This document shows, piece by piece, positions 8,270 to 17,132 of a stretch of 64,000 nucleotides of DNA. Every line of letters begins with the position of its first letter. Position 1 is the stretch's first letter. The notes beneath the pieces are model-generated. The model was not told the origin of the DNA. It searched no databases and saw only the letters and a program-made list of their open reading frames with translations. Source of the stretch: Candidatus Thorarchaeota archaeon (GTDB lineage Archaea > Asgardarchaeota > Thorarchaeia > Thorarchaeales > Thorarchaeaceae); contig SDOA01000001.1 in assembly GCA_004524595.1 (NCBI GenBank), positions 1-64,000 on the forward strand, read 5' to 3'. The position numbers were made by a program, and so were the translations under genes.

Positions 8270-9268
8270 CTAGTCTCCACCCATGAGCGCCTTTAGGCGC
8301 TCCATTTCTTGAAGCATTTCAGACTGTAGTGAACTCTTTCCGGTTGTTGTAGTGGACGGAGTGCTGCTAGGAGAAACACCTAAAGAAGAACCAGCTCCTG
8401 GAGGGCCACCTGAGGGAGCGACACCTCCCGGAGGGCCATCGGAAGGAGCTGCACCACCTGGAGGACCGCCACCTGGAGGGCCACCTGAGGGAGCAACACC
8501 TCCCGGAGGTCCACCACTTGGGGGACCACCTCCCGGAGGACCTCCTGAGGGAGCAACACCACTTGGAGGACCGCCACCTGGAGGGCCACCTGAGGGAGCA
8601 ACACCTCCCGGAGGACCTCCTGAGGGAGCTGCACCACCTGGAGGACCACCACTTGGTGTAGTTGAATCAGGCATTCCAACACTTATGGGACCTGCTACAT
8701 CACTATCATCTGTTTCTACTGATGTTCCAGACATGGCTGCAAGTTTCTGAAGATAATCAGAACGTGCTCGATCGACAGCAGTAGATGTGTCAACTATCTC
8801 TTTGAATTCCTCATCTTTTGCAATTGCAATTCGAACCAAATCAAGTCGACTTTGATATGCTTCTATTAATTTTGATTTCATTGAGTCTACAATTTCACCC
8901 TTTTGAGCATAGTAATCAATTGCCGTTAATGCCTGCTGGATTGCATTTTCTTCAACTTTGAGGAAGACCAAGGCTTCTGCGGGGGTTTTCAGGAATTTAA
9001 GTTTCTTCACTCCAGCCATACCACTTGAAACATCACCTGTTGAGGCGATAATTTTTCTAATGGCGTCATCAACGCTTGTGCTTGTTTTTCCGTGTCGACC
9101 ACGGACTACCAGCAGGACAATTATGAGTAATAGTGGTCCGACTGAGAGAATAAACATCCACGCTTCCGGACCAAATGGGATTCCAAGGGGTTGGAAAAAG
9201 TTGGATATAGGCCTAAATAGTTCTATGATAGCTCTTGTGAAGCTTTGATAATCCATTTGCAATTGCAT
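8270..9268 (-). CDS. Membrane-anchored protein with Pro/Gly/Ser-rich repeat tail
   Basis: 332 residues. One TM helix at about residues 37-60 (WMFILSVGPLLLIIVLLVV) is followed by RGRHGK and a helical region (about 70-180) with a KTPAEALVFLKVEENAIQQAL segment. Next comes a low-complexity stretch (about 200-295) of GGPPGG(A/V)APS-type units, then a short charged helix QSEMLQEMERLKALMGGD at the end. The topology suggests a short outside N-terminus and a large cytoplasmic part. The tail looks like a flexible proline-rich linker that could bind SH3- or profilin-like partners; this is speculative. I do not recognise the family. Confidence 0.7.
   Translation of the reverse strand: MQLQMDYQSFTRAIIELFRPISNFFQPLGIPFGPEAWMFILSVGPLLLIIVLLVVRGRHGKTSTSVDDAIRKIIASTGDVSSGMAGVKKLKFLKTPAEALVFLKVEENAIQQALTAIDYYAQKGEIVDSMKSKLIEAYQSRLDLVRIAIAKDEEFKEIVDTSTAVDRARSDYLQKLAAMSGTSVETDDSDVAGPISVGMPDSTTPSGGPPGGAAPSGGPPGGVAPSGGPPGGGPPSGVAPSGGPPGGGPPSGGPPGGVAPSGGPPGGGPPGGAAPSDGPPGGVAPSGGPPGAGSSLGVSPSSTPSTTTTGKSSLQSEMLQEMERLKALMGGD
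8395..8655 (-). repeat. Coding minisatellite for GGPPGG-type repeats
   Basis: Within the gene at 8270-9268 the DNA is a degenerate tandem array of units like CCTGGAGGACCACC, in phase with the frame, giving blocks of GGPPGG separated by A/V-A-P-S. The local GC content is far above the neighbourhood. Copy number is likely to vary between strains by slippage. Confidence 0.8.
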
Positions 9269-9453
9269 TCACCTACTGGTACTTCATCTTAAGATGCACT
9301 TTTGTATGCTATTTTACTTTTCTCGTAAGCATTAGAGTTTGTAAGACGTACGTGTGATACGGTTAATTCATCTAAGTAAACTCTTCTTACTCGTTATTTG
9401 CACACAGGCACTCATAAACATGTCCTTGATTTATATCATTATCATATGAAGGT

Positions 9454-9473
9454 CCTAAAAAATCCATTTTAGG
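9454..9473. other. Inverted repeat CCTAAAA/TTTTAGG
   Basis: A perfect 7-bp inverted repeat with a 6-bp spacer in the divergent gap 9269-9554. The same gap has a 12-bp palindrome CATCTTAAGATG at 9286-9297. Either could be a regulator site for the flanking divergent genes; nothing further is visible. Confidence 0.35.
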
Positions 9474-9554
9474 TATACATTTCTGAATGAATCCAAACTA
9501 GTTTTCTTTAATTGTTTTTAGATTAGGTAATAATGATAATTTGAAGGTGAAAAA

Positions 9555-10097
9555 ATGAGTCTCCTGGATCCATCAATAGAACATTATGTGCTACATGAGA
9601 AAACGTGGAAATTTGGCGGTGGTGAAATTTACAATACACAAGGTGAAAAAATCGGTGTGATGAAAAGAAAGCTCATTTCGATGAGAGCTGAAATAAAACT
9701 GATGAACCCTGACGAATCAGAAATTTGCACCATCAACAAGAAGCTAGTGAGTGCACGGCCAATCTACGATGTAAAGACACCAGATGGCGAGTTAATCGGT
9801 CGTGGTAAGAGGCCAATGGTTGCTCTTAGGGGATCTATAGATATGTATGATTCTGATGACAAGATGATATACAAGGCTCAAGGGGGTGTCACAAAATGGA
9901 ATTTTGTGATAACTGCAGCAGATGACAAGAGAAAAGTCTATGCGGAAATCAAAAAAAGTGATAAATGGAGAGATGTCTTTGCTCCAGCCTTTAACTTCAA
10001 GGATCGCTATGTGATTCACATATTGGATCAAAACGCCCCGAGGTTAATGTTACTTGCTTATGCAGTAATTATTGATAATGTATACCACGACAAGTAA
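9555..10097 (+). CDS. LURP-one-related (tubby C-terminal-like fold) protein
   Basis: 180 residues, mainly beta: repeated strands with turns such as YNTQGEKIGVMKRK, VKTPDGELIGRGKR and MYDSDDKMIYKAQ. The alternation of 'x-D-x-G-x-x-I-G/Y' strands and the C-terminal hydrophobic helix (PRLMLLAYAVIIDNVYHDK) fit the LURP-one/tubby-like barrel. Such proteins may bind membrane lipid, but function in archaea is unknown. GAAGGTG lies 5 bp before the ATG. The gene is monocistronic, followed by tRNA-Thr. Confidence 0.7.
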   Translation: MSLLDPSIEHYVLHEKTWKFGGGEIYNTQGEKIGVMKRKLISMRAEIKLMNPDESEICTINKKLVSARPIYDVKTPDGELIGRGKRPMVALRGSIDMYDSDDKMIYKAQGGVTKWNFVITAADDKRKVYAEIKKSDKWRDVFAPAFNFKDRYVIHILDQNAPRLMLLAYAVIIDNVYHDK

Positions 10098-10180
10098 ACC
10101 AGCATCTGTATATTGTGATGATAGAAGATATACCAAAAGAGTAGATTTTAAAACCAACACTATTTTGAGAGAATAGCATT

Positions 10181-10287
10181 GCCCCAGTGGCTTAGAGGCT
10201 ATAGTATCTCCATCTAAAGATAAGTACGGCTAAAGCGGCTGACTTGTAATCAGCAGGTCGCGCGTTCAATTCGCGCCTGGGGCTCCA
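10181..10287 (+). tRNA. tRNA-Thr (anticodon TGT) with D-loop intron
   Basis: Acceptor GCCCCAG/CTGGGGC, discriminator T, encoded CCA (10285-10287). Anticodon arm GCTGA-CTTGTAA-TCAGC (TGT); T-arm GCGCG-TTCAATT-CGCGC. The D-stem GCTT/AAGC should close AGAGGCTA, but the loop carries 31 extra nt (10202-10232) bounded by a repeat of GGCTA. Removing 31 nt gives exactly 76 nt with CCA, so this is an intron in the D-loop. A TTTTAAAA stretch lies about 30 bp upstream of the 5' end and may be the TATA box. Confidence 0.93.
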
Positions 10288-10308
10288 ATTTTTCTATTTA
10301 CAAACCCT

Positions 10309-10599
10309 CTAGACATATAACATCGATATCAGCCAATAAATGAGGAGAGAGACAACAAGTCCAATTATAGCCAAAATTCGGAAAGACCTTTTTTGCGTCT
10401 TATGACGGAATTTGTACATTCCTCCAAGTGTCCCTATAGCACCTCCAATGAATCCAAGTGATAGTAATGTAGCCTCAGCCACGCGCCATTCGTTTTTTGA
10501 TGATTTTCTCTTATCCCTCCACATGCTTAGAAAAGCTACGATATTAATCAAGATGATGTAAGACAAAGGTAGCCAATAGATAACATGTGTCGATTGCAA
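10309..10599 (-). CDS. DUF1294 membrane protein
   Basis: 96 residues with three hydrophobic segments (about 6-24, 41-60 and 74-94). The W/RDKR...SKNEWRVAEATLL..GFIGGAIGTLGGMYKFRHKTQK order is the DUF1294 signature (usually YxxDKxxA..WRxxE..L...LGG..G...M...RHKT). Function is unknown. It lies 7 bp downstream of pgk on the same strand and is probably cotranscribed. Confidence 0.8.
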   Translation of the reverse strand: MQSTHVIYWLPLSYIILINIVAFLSMWRDKRKSSKNEWRVAEATLLSLGFIGGAIGTLGGMYKFRHKTQKRSFRILAIIGLVVSLLIYWLISMLYV

Positions 10600-10606
10600 T
10601 GCATTC

Positions 10607-11812
10607 TCACATCCTTTTTGCTGCGGTTTCTAAAGCAGCGATGACCTCCAGTTTCTTCCCTGTGAGAAAATTAATCGTTGCACCACCACCTGTACTGATA
10701 TGAGAGATTTTAGAAGCAAGATGCATCTTGTTTGCCATCGCACCCATATGACCTCCACCTACAACAGTCACCCCTTTACAATCAGCAATTGCTTGTAGTA
10801 TGGTTTCTGTTCCTTTTGCAAATGCAATTTTTTCGAAGTATCCCATTGGACCATTTGCAAAAACTACTGCAGATTCAGAGATTAAATTGGAATATTTACT
10901 TGCAGTTCGTGGACCAATATCAAGAAACGGATTATTACCCATTTCTGAAAATTCACAATCTACCCGTTCTTCATCTTTTTCGATTGCAGCATCTTCGGGA
11001 AGTATCAATATATCACTATATGTTGTTAAAAGACTTCGAGCAATATCTATAGCATTATCAAAACCCTTGATTGGCGCGGAATAGTCTGCTGACACTTCTT
11101 CTGCCCCAATAAGAAATAGTGTTCCTACAAGCCCACCAAGAAGAGCGTGATCAACACGACCTGTCGCTAAAAGTTTTTCAAGTGTTTTTACCTTATCTTC
11201 AACTTTGCTTCCGCCTAAGACCAGGGTCCATGGGTGTTTATCGGTATCTGTTGCAGCAGTTAATATTCTGATTTCCTTTTCTACAAGTCTTCCTGCGACG
11301 GATGGAAGTACCGTTGTGAATCCAACAAGTGATGCCTGAGAGCGATGTGCTGCACCAAATGCATCATTAACAAATAAATCAAAAAGTGGAAACAGCTCTT
11401 GGATAATCGGTTCTTGTGCGACTACTTCGGATGATGCCTTTTTGAGTTCACCTTCAAAATATCTTACATTTTGCAGTACTAGAATCTCACCAATTTTGAC
11501 TTTTTTTATGGCATCTTTAGCTTTTTCCCCAAAGATATCATCAACAAAGTGTATATTGTAACCCTTTTTTTTTAGAATTTGTGCATGTTGCTCCAATGAG
11601 ATAAAATCATCACTTCCAGGGCTACCTTGGTGTGCCATTAATACTACTTTACTTTGAGAGAGTTCATTTAGAGTGCTCTGAATTGCCTCAATACGAGAAG
11701 TGTCCGTGATTTTCATAGTTATTGGATCGATAGAGCTATTCATATCGACTCGAACCAGAACACGTTTTCCAACATAATCAATATCATCAAGGGTCTTGAA
11801 CGTAAGCTGCAA
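10607..11812 (-). CDS. pgk: Phosphoglycerate kinase
   Basis: 401 residues. RVLVRVDMNSSID at the N-terminus, LMAHQGSPG, NDAFGAAHRSQAS, the LVLGGSKVEDK block, and VVGGGHMGAM with STGGGA near the C-terminus are the phosphoglycerate-binding and nucleotide-binding motifs of PGK. It interconverts 1,3-bisphosphoglycerate plus ADP with 3-phosphoglycerate plus ATP. Length matches archaeal PGKs. The start ATG is followed by QLTFKTLDDIDYVGKRV, a typical N-terminus. Confidence 0.97.
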   Translation of the reverse strand: MQLTFKTLDDIDYVGKRVLVRVDMNSSIDPITMKITDTSRIEAIQSTLNELSQSKVVLMAHQGSPGSDDFISLEQHAQILKKKGYNIHFVDDIFGEKAKDAIKKVKIGEILVLQNVRYFEGELKKASSEVVAQEPIIQELFPLFDLFVNDAFGAAHRSQASLVGFTTVLPSVAGRLVEKEIRILTAATDTDKHPWTLVLGGSKVEDKVKTLEKLLATGRVDHALLGGLVGTLFLIGAEEVSADYSAPIKGFDNAIDIARSLLTTYSDILILPEDAAIEKDEERVDCEFSEMGNNPFLDIGPRTASKYSNLISESAVVFANGPMGYFEKIAFAKGTETILQAIADCKGVTVVGGGHMGAMANKMHLASKISHISTGGGATINFLTGKKLEVIAALETAAKRM

Positions 11813-11885
11813 TTGATATCACCGAGCGCTGTATGAAGTATGTCCTTAATAAAGAGATTACTGGAAATAATGAACAGATTTGTAA

Positions 11886-12194
11886 TCAAAACTTGCCAGT
11901 TGCTATTGCTTCTGCAAAAATGTCTAACATCAATTCACTTGGATATTGAACTACCATAAAATAGCGAGATTCTTGTTTTAGTGTAACTCTTTGATTTGTT
12001 TGATGACATATTTTAAACAATACTCTTACTGCTTCAAAAGTCCAATCAGTGATATCATATGTACCTGAGAGAGTTATTCCATTAAGGATTTCTTCAAAAT
12101 TTTGTCGGTTGTCTTCAATCACAAAACGTCCTAATAATTCAATTCTGATTCTATTATTGTCACAAGCAATCTCAGAGGCGTTTTCTGGTATCAT
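11886..12194 (-). CDS. Hypothetical protein, 102 aa
   Basis: No family recognised. A beta-alpha composition with a charged, Asn-rich N-terminus and a C-terminal helix (PSELMLDIFAEAIATG). It may start at the second part, as the first residues (MIPENASEIACDNN) are weakly structured. It lies between pgk and another small orphan gene on the same strand. Confidence 0.55.
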   Translation of the reverse strand: MIPENASEIACDNNRIRIELLGRFVIEDNRQNFEEILNGITLSGTYDITDWTFEAVRVLFKICHQTNQRVTLKQESRYFMVVQYPSELMLDIFAEAIATGKF

Positions 12195-12237
12195 GCACTT
12201 TGGTATTGTGGATTACTATTAAACACCAACAATGTAT

Positions 12238-12447
12238 CTATACACTATAATACTTTGGATCGCATTCAATAGACGATTTCTTATATCTCCAGTAGACTGC
12301 CCATTGACCGTTAGTAGTCTTCGATATGAACACATGATGGTCCTCTTTCATCTCTCTTGCTAATGTTATAGCATCAATCATCTCATCAAACGTCTGAGCA
12401 AGTCTGTATACATTACCACCTACTAATTTCCATTTTTCTTTCATCAT
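12238..12447 (-). CDS. Hypothetical protein, 69 aa
   Basis: A small basic protein with a probable beta-alpha-beta-beta layout: WKLVGGNVYRLAQTFDEMIDAITLAREM is strand plus helix, and VFISKTTNGQWAVYWRYK is a beta hairpin rich in aromatics. No family recognised. The spacing to the next gene downstream is 43 bp on the same strand. Confidence 0.55.
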   Translation of the reverse strand: MMKEKWKLVGGNVYRLAQTFDEMIDAITLAREMKEDHHVFISKTTNGQWAVYWRYKKSSIECDPKYYSV

Positions 12448-12518
12448 ATTGATGAGTGTACACTATTCCTAATAACTCCGTAATCAAAGAGTGTTGTATG
12501 AAATTATTAGATAAAATA

Positions 12519-12686
12519 TGGTGCCGCAGGGGGGATTCGAGCCCCCGACTACTCGAAGAGTGAGGGATTCTCGCTCTACTTCGAGATGCCTCATCTGAAG
12601 GCGCGGTCTCAATGACCCCGTTAATATCTTGGGAGTTCCAAGAAGATTATGAGTCTCGCGCCCTAACCAGGCTAGGCCACTGCGGC
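12519..12686 (-). tRNA. tRNA-Met (CAT, elongator-like) with two introns
   Basis: Acceptor GCCGCAG/CTGCGGC, discriminator A, encoded CCA. Anticodon stem CGAGA/TCTCG with loop CTCATAA; CAT at 12649-12651. A 60-nt intron (about 12588-12647) sits after position 37. A second 30-nt insertion (about 12552-12581) lies between the anticodon stem and the variable loop TAGTC. Without both the RNA is 78 nt. The anticodon stem lacks the GGG/CCC pairs of an initiator, so elongator Met is likely; Ile2 (CAT with modified C) is the alternative. Confidence 0.88.
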
Positions 12687-12763
12687 TTTCCTATATTTTG
12701 ATACTGCTCGTAACTAGTACCTATTCTGGGGTCACCCATTGGTCTAACTAATAAACATAACTT

Positions 12764-14713
12764 TCAGTCATTGATGGTTGATTGATTATCAATAATATTC
12801 TTAATTGCAGTCGTAAGAAGATTCTTGATCGTTTTTCCATCAGCCTTTCCGCCTAATTGTTTCATTACGATTCCCATGAGACCACCTATAGAACGTTCAC
12901 CTTGTTCGCGAATGAAATCTTCCCTTTCTGAAACTATTTTCTGTATCACGCTCTGTATCTCAGCTTCACCCATCATTGTTAAACCTGTGATTTCGAGAGC
13001 TTCACTAACTGTGTTATGAGGATTGTTAGAAAGATACGTCAACACAGCGGGGATGGCTTCTGAAGAAAGTTCGTCTTTCTCAATAAGTGAAAACAACTCA
13101 AGAAAATGAGTTTCATGCAAATTATCTGTAGGAACTTTTTCACGATGAAGACTTACAATTATATTTTCTAATGTTACAGCAACAAGCGTCGGAGAGACTT
13201 GTGTTTCTGATAGAATCTTTTCAAACAAATCAATGTTGATTGAGCGACTTATTTGATATGCAAGATCAGAACTTAGTCCATATTCTTTAACGAACCTTTT
13301 CATTTTCACTTCAATACTATCTGGCATATTTTGTTTTATTCTCTTCAGACGAGAACTTGTAATTTTTACAGGTCTCACATCGGTTTCAGGATACATTCTT
13401 GATGAACCAGGCCTGGGACGAGCATACTTCGATGTCCCATTAGGAAGTGGAATTCGAGTTTCGGGAGGTACTCCTTCCACAGCGAATCTAGCTCGCCTGA
13501 TAACAGCCTCTAATGCATCTCTACATTTACTTTTTTCAGATGCGACGAATACAATTGCATCTCTCTCATCTGCATTCAGAAGCATTCGAATCTTTGATAC
13601 GTCTTGATTTGTAATTCCATATTTTGGTAGTTCATCTGTGTGGAAAATACCTCCGACATTACCCCAAAATTTTGCATAGTCTGAGAATTCAGTACCTAAA
13701 CGTCGTTCTGGTTGAAGTTCCTTACCTACAAGACCTCCAAATCCAGGAAGTCTTACTGCACATACTACGCCACCAGACTTTATGGCATTCGTTATTACTT
13801 TTGATTCGTTAGTAACGAATACGTTAGTGATGTCTGTGATTGTGTCCTCAATTACTTTTGTGGTGATTCCCCGTTTCTTCAGCTCATCACTAACTTGTAA
13901 TAATGTTTCTTGTCTTTGTACTTCAAGTTCAACAAGTGTCGATAACATATCTAACTGTTGCAATCCCTTTATCTCAATTATTGCACCGTTTCTGATTGAG
14001 ATATTAACGTCTTGGCGTATGGTTCCAAGACCACGTTTTACTCTTCCAGTAGATCTTAGAAGAAGACCTATTGCAAGAGCCACTTCTTGAGCTTCTTTAG
14101 GCGTGCGAACATCAGGGTCTGTAGCAACTTCTATGAGTGGAATGCCAAGTCTGTCAAGTCTGTATATTCTCATATTATTTTCTTCATCATCAGCAATCTT
14201 CCTAGCTGCATCCTCTTCCAGACAAATGGTCTGAATACCTATTCTTTTGCCATCAGCCATTATATGGCCACCCATTGCAATTATTGCTGTACGCTGAAAT
14301 CCAGTAGTATTTGAGCCATCAATTACAATTTTTCTCATAGGATGAATCTCATCAACCGGTTTTGATTGTAGGAAATTAGTTATCGTCAGACAGACATCTA
14401 TAGCCGCTTCACAAAGACTGTGCGGAGGTTCTTCGTCTATTTCTACAAGACAGATTGTATCATTGTAATACTCGTAACAGAATCTTTTCTTCTTCTGAAA
14501 TTCGAAAAGTGCTGCCGGATCAATTTCTCCCATTTCACTCTGTGTAGGACGAAGTCGTCTGATAAAGTTGCCATCTGGTTTATCATCACGAATAGAAGGA
14601 ACACAGTGACAGTATAATTTTCGGTGGGTGTCAATCTGTTGATGGAGTTCAAGCCCTACCATGAGACCTAGTTCTTGATATCTCTTTTCGGATGATATTT
14701 CAAATCCCTCCAA
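12764..14713 (-). CDS. gatE: Glu-tRNA(Gln) amidotransferase subunit E
   Basis: About 649 residues. YQELGLMVGLELHQQIDT near the N-terminus, the ADGKRIGIQTICLEEDAARK block, IPLIEVATDPDVRTPKEAQEVA, and MYPETDVRP are GatB/GatE signatures. The AspRS-like insert (about residues 270-420) distinguishes GatE from GatB, and a YqeY-like tail ends in GGLMGIVMKQLGGKADG. With GatD it converts Glu-tRNA(Gln) to Gln-tRNA(Gln). No ATG is available at the expected start. TTG at 14713, overlapping the gatD stop by 14 bp, is chosen; TTG at 14761 is also open. Confidence 0.93.
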   Translation of the reverse strand: MEGFEISSEKRYQELGLMVGLELHQQIDTHRKLYCHCVPSIRDDKPDGNFIRRLRPTQSEMGEIDPAALFEFQKKKRFCYEYYNDTICLVEIDEEPPHSLCEAAIDVCLTITNFLQSKPVDEIHPMRKIVIDGSNTTGFQRTAIIAMGGHIMADGKRIGIQTICLEEDAARKIADDEENNMRIYRLDRLGIPLIEVATDPDVRTPKEAQEVALAIGLLLRSTGRVKRGLGTIRQDVNISIRNGAIIEIKGLQQLDMLSTLVELEVQRQETLLQVSDELKKRGITTKVIEDTITDITNVFVTNESKVITNAIKSGGVVCAVRLPGFGGLVGKELQPERRLGTEFSDYAKFWGNVGGIFHTDELPKYGITNQDVSKIRMLLNADERDAIVFVASEKSKCRDALEAVIRRARFAVEGVPPETRIPLPNGTSKYARPRPGSSRMYPETDVRPVKITSSRLKRIKQNMPDSIEVKMKRFVKEYGLSSDLAYQISRSINIDLFEKILSETQVSPTLVAVTLENIIVSLHREKVPTDNLHETHFLELFSLIEKDELSSEAIPAVLTYLSNNPHNTVSEALEITGLTMMGEAEIQSVIQKIVSEREDFIREQGERSIGGLMGIVMKQLGGKADGKTIKNLLTTAIKNIIDNQSTIND

Positions 14714-16097
14714 AATCTCTATGATATTCAGATACTTCGCTGCGCATGTCAATCTCGCCAACGACTGGTTCCAAAAGCAGTTTCTTTACTTTTTCAATAC
14801 CTTTGTAATTACCTAATACCCACATGAGTTTCACAAGGGCGGTTTCAGGAAGCATATCTTCACATGAGATAACACCGATATCTAATAATTCAACTCCTGA
14901 ACGATATACATTCATATTTGTACGCCCAAAAATGCATTGACTTGTCATTGCAACAATGAGACCTGCATCAATTGCTGCTTCTATTGCATGTCGAACTCTA
15001 TCAGGAGCATGTCCAAGTCCAGTTCCTTCTATAACAACTCCTTTATACTCAGATTCTATCAAGTAATGGATTAGACCAGCATCCATACCAGGATATGTTT
15101 TTAGGAGTGCTACCTTTTCTTCAAATTTTGGCTTCAATACTAATTTTCTATTCTTATCTCTCCTTAGCTGAGGAGGCCGGAGCTCTTCAACATGGAACTC
15201 ATTTACTTTGAATAAAGGGTAATCGTTAACGGACTGGAATGCATCACGTCGACTTGTGTGCAATTTACGAACCCTTGTTCCTCTGTGTGCATGAAGATAG
15301 CTATCACTCGTTTCTGCATGCATCAAGACCATTACTTCTGCAGCATCTGCTTTTGTTGCAAGAGTTATAGCGCCAAAAAGATTCATTGCAGCATCTGAAG
15401 AGGGGCGATCTGAAGATCTTTGTGAACCTACAAGTATAACAGGAACAGGAAGATTTTGAAGAGAAAATGAGAGTGCTGCAGAAGTAAAACCCAGAGTGTC
15501 AGTACCATGCGCAATGACCACACCATCAGTTCCCATTTCTATTTCTGAGGCAACAACACGAGCAATTTTTGTCCAATCCGTAGGATAAATATTCTCAGAT
15601 AGAATGCTCATGATAACATTTGCGCGGACCTTTGCATGAGTTCTTAGTTCAGGAACCGTATCATACAAATCTTGTGCTGTTAGAGCTGGATTAACTGCGC
15701 CTGTTCGATAGTCGACCTTACTAGCTATTGTGCCTCCTGTGCTTAGAATGGTAACTACTGGTAATTTTCTGTCTTCGTACGAGATATCCTCAGGAGCTGG
15801 TTTCTTTTTGGTTGCAGATTTAATCCGATGAACAATGGTATCCTCGGTGAAACGTATTCCTATATTGTATCCACTTTTCAATTTGATAGCAATGTGGACT
15901 GAATCGTTACCTACCTGACTTCTGGGCATGAGAATACCAGTATATTCTGTTCCGTTGTGACTAACTGAAATGAGGTCTCCAATACGAATCTTAGCCTCTG
16001 ATAATTTATCTAGAACAAGACCAATATACCCTGAACCATCTAGACTCAATGATATCCACACCTTCAAGTTGAGACCTATCTTTAACAGCTCGGTCAT
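14700..16097 (-). CDS. gatD: Glu-tRNA(Gln) amidotransferase subunit D
   Basis: 465 residues. An N-terminal beta-barrel (about 1-95) is followed by an L-asparaginase-type domain: TILSTGGTIASKVDYRTGAV with the first catalytic Thr, VIAHGTDTLGFTSAAL with the second Thr-Asp, and a Lys further on. GatD frees ammonia from glutamine for GatE. The GatD/GatE pair is unique to archaea and overlaps here as an operon. The start fits the family length (about 420-460). Confidence 0.96.
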   Translation of the reverse strand: MTELLKIGLNLKVWISLSLDGSGYIGLVLDKLSEAKIRIGDLISVSHNGTEYTGILMPRSQVGNDSVHIAIKLKSGYNIGIRFTEDTIVHRIKSATKKKPAPEDISYEDRKLPVVTILSTGGTIASKVDYRTGAVNPALTAQDLYDTVPELRTHAKVRANVIMSILSENIYPTDWTKIARVVASEIEMGTDGVVIAHGTDTLGFTSAALSFSLQNLPVPVILVGSQRSSDRPSSDAAMNLFGAITLATKADAAEVMVLMHAETSDSYLHAHRGTRVRKLHTSRRDAFQSVNDYPLFKVNEFHVEELRPPQLRRDKNRKLVLKPKFEEKVALLKTYPGMDAGLIHYLIESEYKGVVIEGTGLGHAPDRVRHAIEAAIDAGLIVAMTSQCIFGRTNMNVYRSGVELLDIGVISCEDMLPETALVKLMWVLGNYKGIEKVKKLLLEPVVGEIDMRSEVSEYHRDFGGI

Positions 16098-16123
16098 AAA
16101 GGCTTCGTCATTGATTTTTGTTT

Positions 16124-16687
16124 TCAGATAATCCCTAAAATCACAAGTAGACCAAATAATATGAATACGATTCCTACTAGTATCTTAATCGTCTTCATAG
16201 GAATCCGTTCAGCTGCATGATTTCCGGCTGCTGCGCCAATTGAGTTAACGATTAAAAATGCAAAAACTGATCCAAGAAATATTATGATTGGATATATGGA
16301 TTGAGCTGCAAGAGCTAGGATTGCAATCTGGCTCTTATCACCAAGCTCGGAGAGCAAGACAAGTGAGAACATTCCAAAGAGAGTTCCGGAATTATCGCAA
16401 GTATCCGGAATGTCATTATTTGCTTTCGCAAGAGTAATGATACCCAGAGAGAAGAATAGGATTCCAGATATATAGGTTATAATTTCAACCGGTAATGTCG
16501 TAGAGAGAATGAATCCTAATATGACTGCAATCATTGATGATGAAACAAGTGCAGTCATGGTAGCGAGTAGTACCAATCCAGGACGCCGATATTGTGCACT
16601 AAGACACATTGTAGTGAGCATTGTCTTGTCACCCAGTTCCATCAATATAATTAGTCCTAGAGATTGCACAAACGTCAGAATTGGCAT
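16124..16687 (-). CDS. GDT1/TMEM165 (UPF0016) family cation transporter
   Basis: 187 residues, six hydrophobic helices in two homologous halves. Each half carries the family motif E-x-G-D-K-(T/S): ELGDKT at about residue 17 and ELGDKS at about 114. Members transport Mn2+/Ca2+ against H+ in the membrane. The start MPILTFVQSLGLIILMELGDKT is standard. It is followed by gatD 26 bp downstream on the same strand. Confidence 0.9.
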   Translation of the reverse strand: MPILTFVQSLGLIILMELGDKTMLTTMCLSAQYRRPGLVLLATMTALVSSSMIAVILGFILSTTLPVEIITYISGILFFSLGIITLAKANNDIPDTCDNSGTLFGMFSLVLLSELGDKSQIAILALAAQSIYPIIIFLGSVFAFLIVNSIGAAAGNHAAERIPMKTIKILVGIVFILFGLLVILGII

Positions 16688-16750
16688 AATTTCTGCATGT
16701 CACTATATCTTCCTTATAGGGATTAGTATATGAATTCAAAGAGATTGGAG

Positions 16751-16899
16751 TGGTGCGGGAGACGAGCCCTTCGGAATCCGAGTAGACCTCTGGATTCATT
16801 CGAACTCGTGAACTCCTACGAGAGCGGATATCTTCTCGTGACCCCGTTGTTCAGACGATCTTAAGTCCGCCGCCTTTGACCGGGCTTGGCTACTCCCGC
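16751..16899 (-). tRNA. tRNA-Leu (anticodon TAA) with anticodon-loop and T-loop introns
   Basis: Class II tRNA: acceptor GCGGGAG/CTCCCGC, discriminator A, encoded CCA, a 14-nt variable arm with CTC/GAG pairing. Anticodon stem GCGGA/TCCGC with TAA at 16861-16863 and a 30-nt intron (16830-16859) after position 37. The T-stem ACGAG/CTCGT closes 38 nt (16767-16804) starting TTCGAAT, so about 31 nt are inserted in the T-loop. Removing both leaves 88 nt, normal for tRNA-Leu. Confidence 0.88.
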
Positions 16900-16985
16900 A
16901 GATTTAACCGGTCATGGAGGACTCATCCGCTATTCTTGAGCACTACATAAAGTATTCTTGAATGCTTTGGTATTGGATAAGAAAG

Positions 16986-17096
16986 TGGTGGGCCGCGCCG
17001 GATTTGAACCAGCGACCTTCGATTCCAAAGAGCGAAAAGCTCGATTTGGATTCTCGGTGTAAACGAGACATCATAGCCGGGCTAGACTAGCGGCCC
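16986..17096 (-). tRNA. tRNA-Val (anticodon TAC) with variable-region intron
   Basis: Acceptor GGGCCGC/GCGGCCC, discriminator A, encoded CCA. Anticodon arm TCTCG-TTTACAC-CGAGA (TAC at 17059-17061); T-arm GCTGG-TTCAAAT-CCGGC. Between the anticodon stem and the variable loop AGGTC lie 33 extra nt (17019-17051) forming a hairpin (TCCAAA with TTTGGA, GAGC with GCTC). Without them the RNA is 78 nt. Confidence 0.9.
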
Positions 17097-17132
17097 CTAA
17101 ATGTGATTTTCGATAACCCAATAAAAAGTTGC

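Noticed and set aside
8352..8750. Plus-strand 132-aa frame rich in GGPPEG repeats
   Set aside because: It is the complement of the Pro/Gly repeat in the minus-strand membrane protein, which has a TM helix, a start and non-repetitive domains; the plus frame has none of these.
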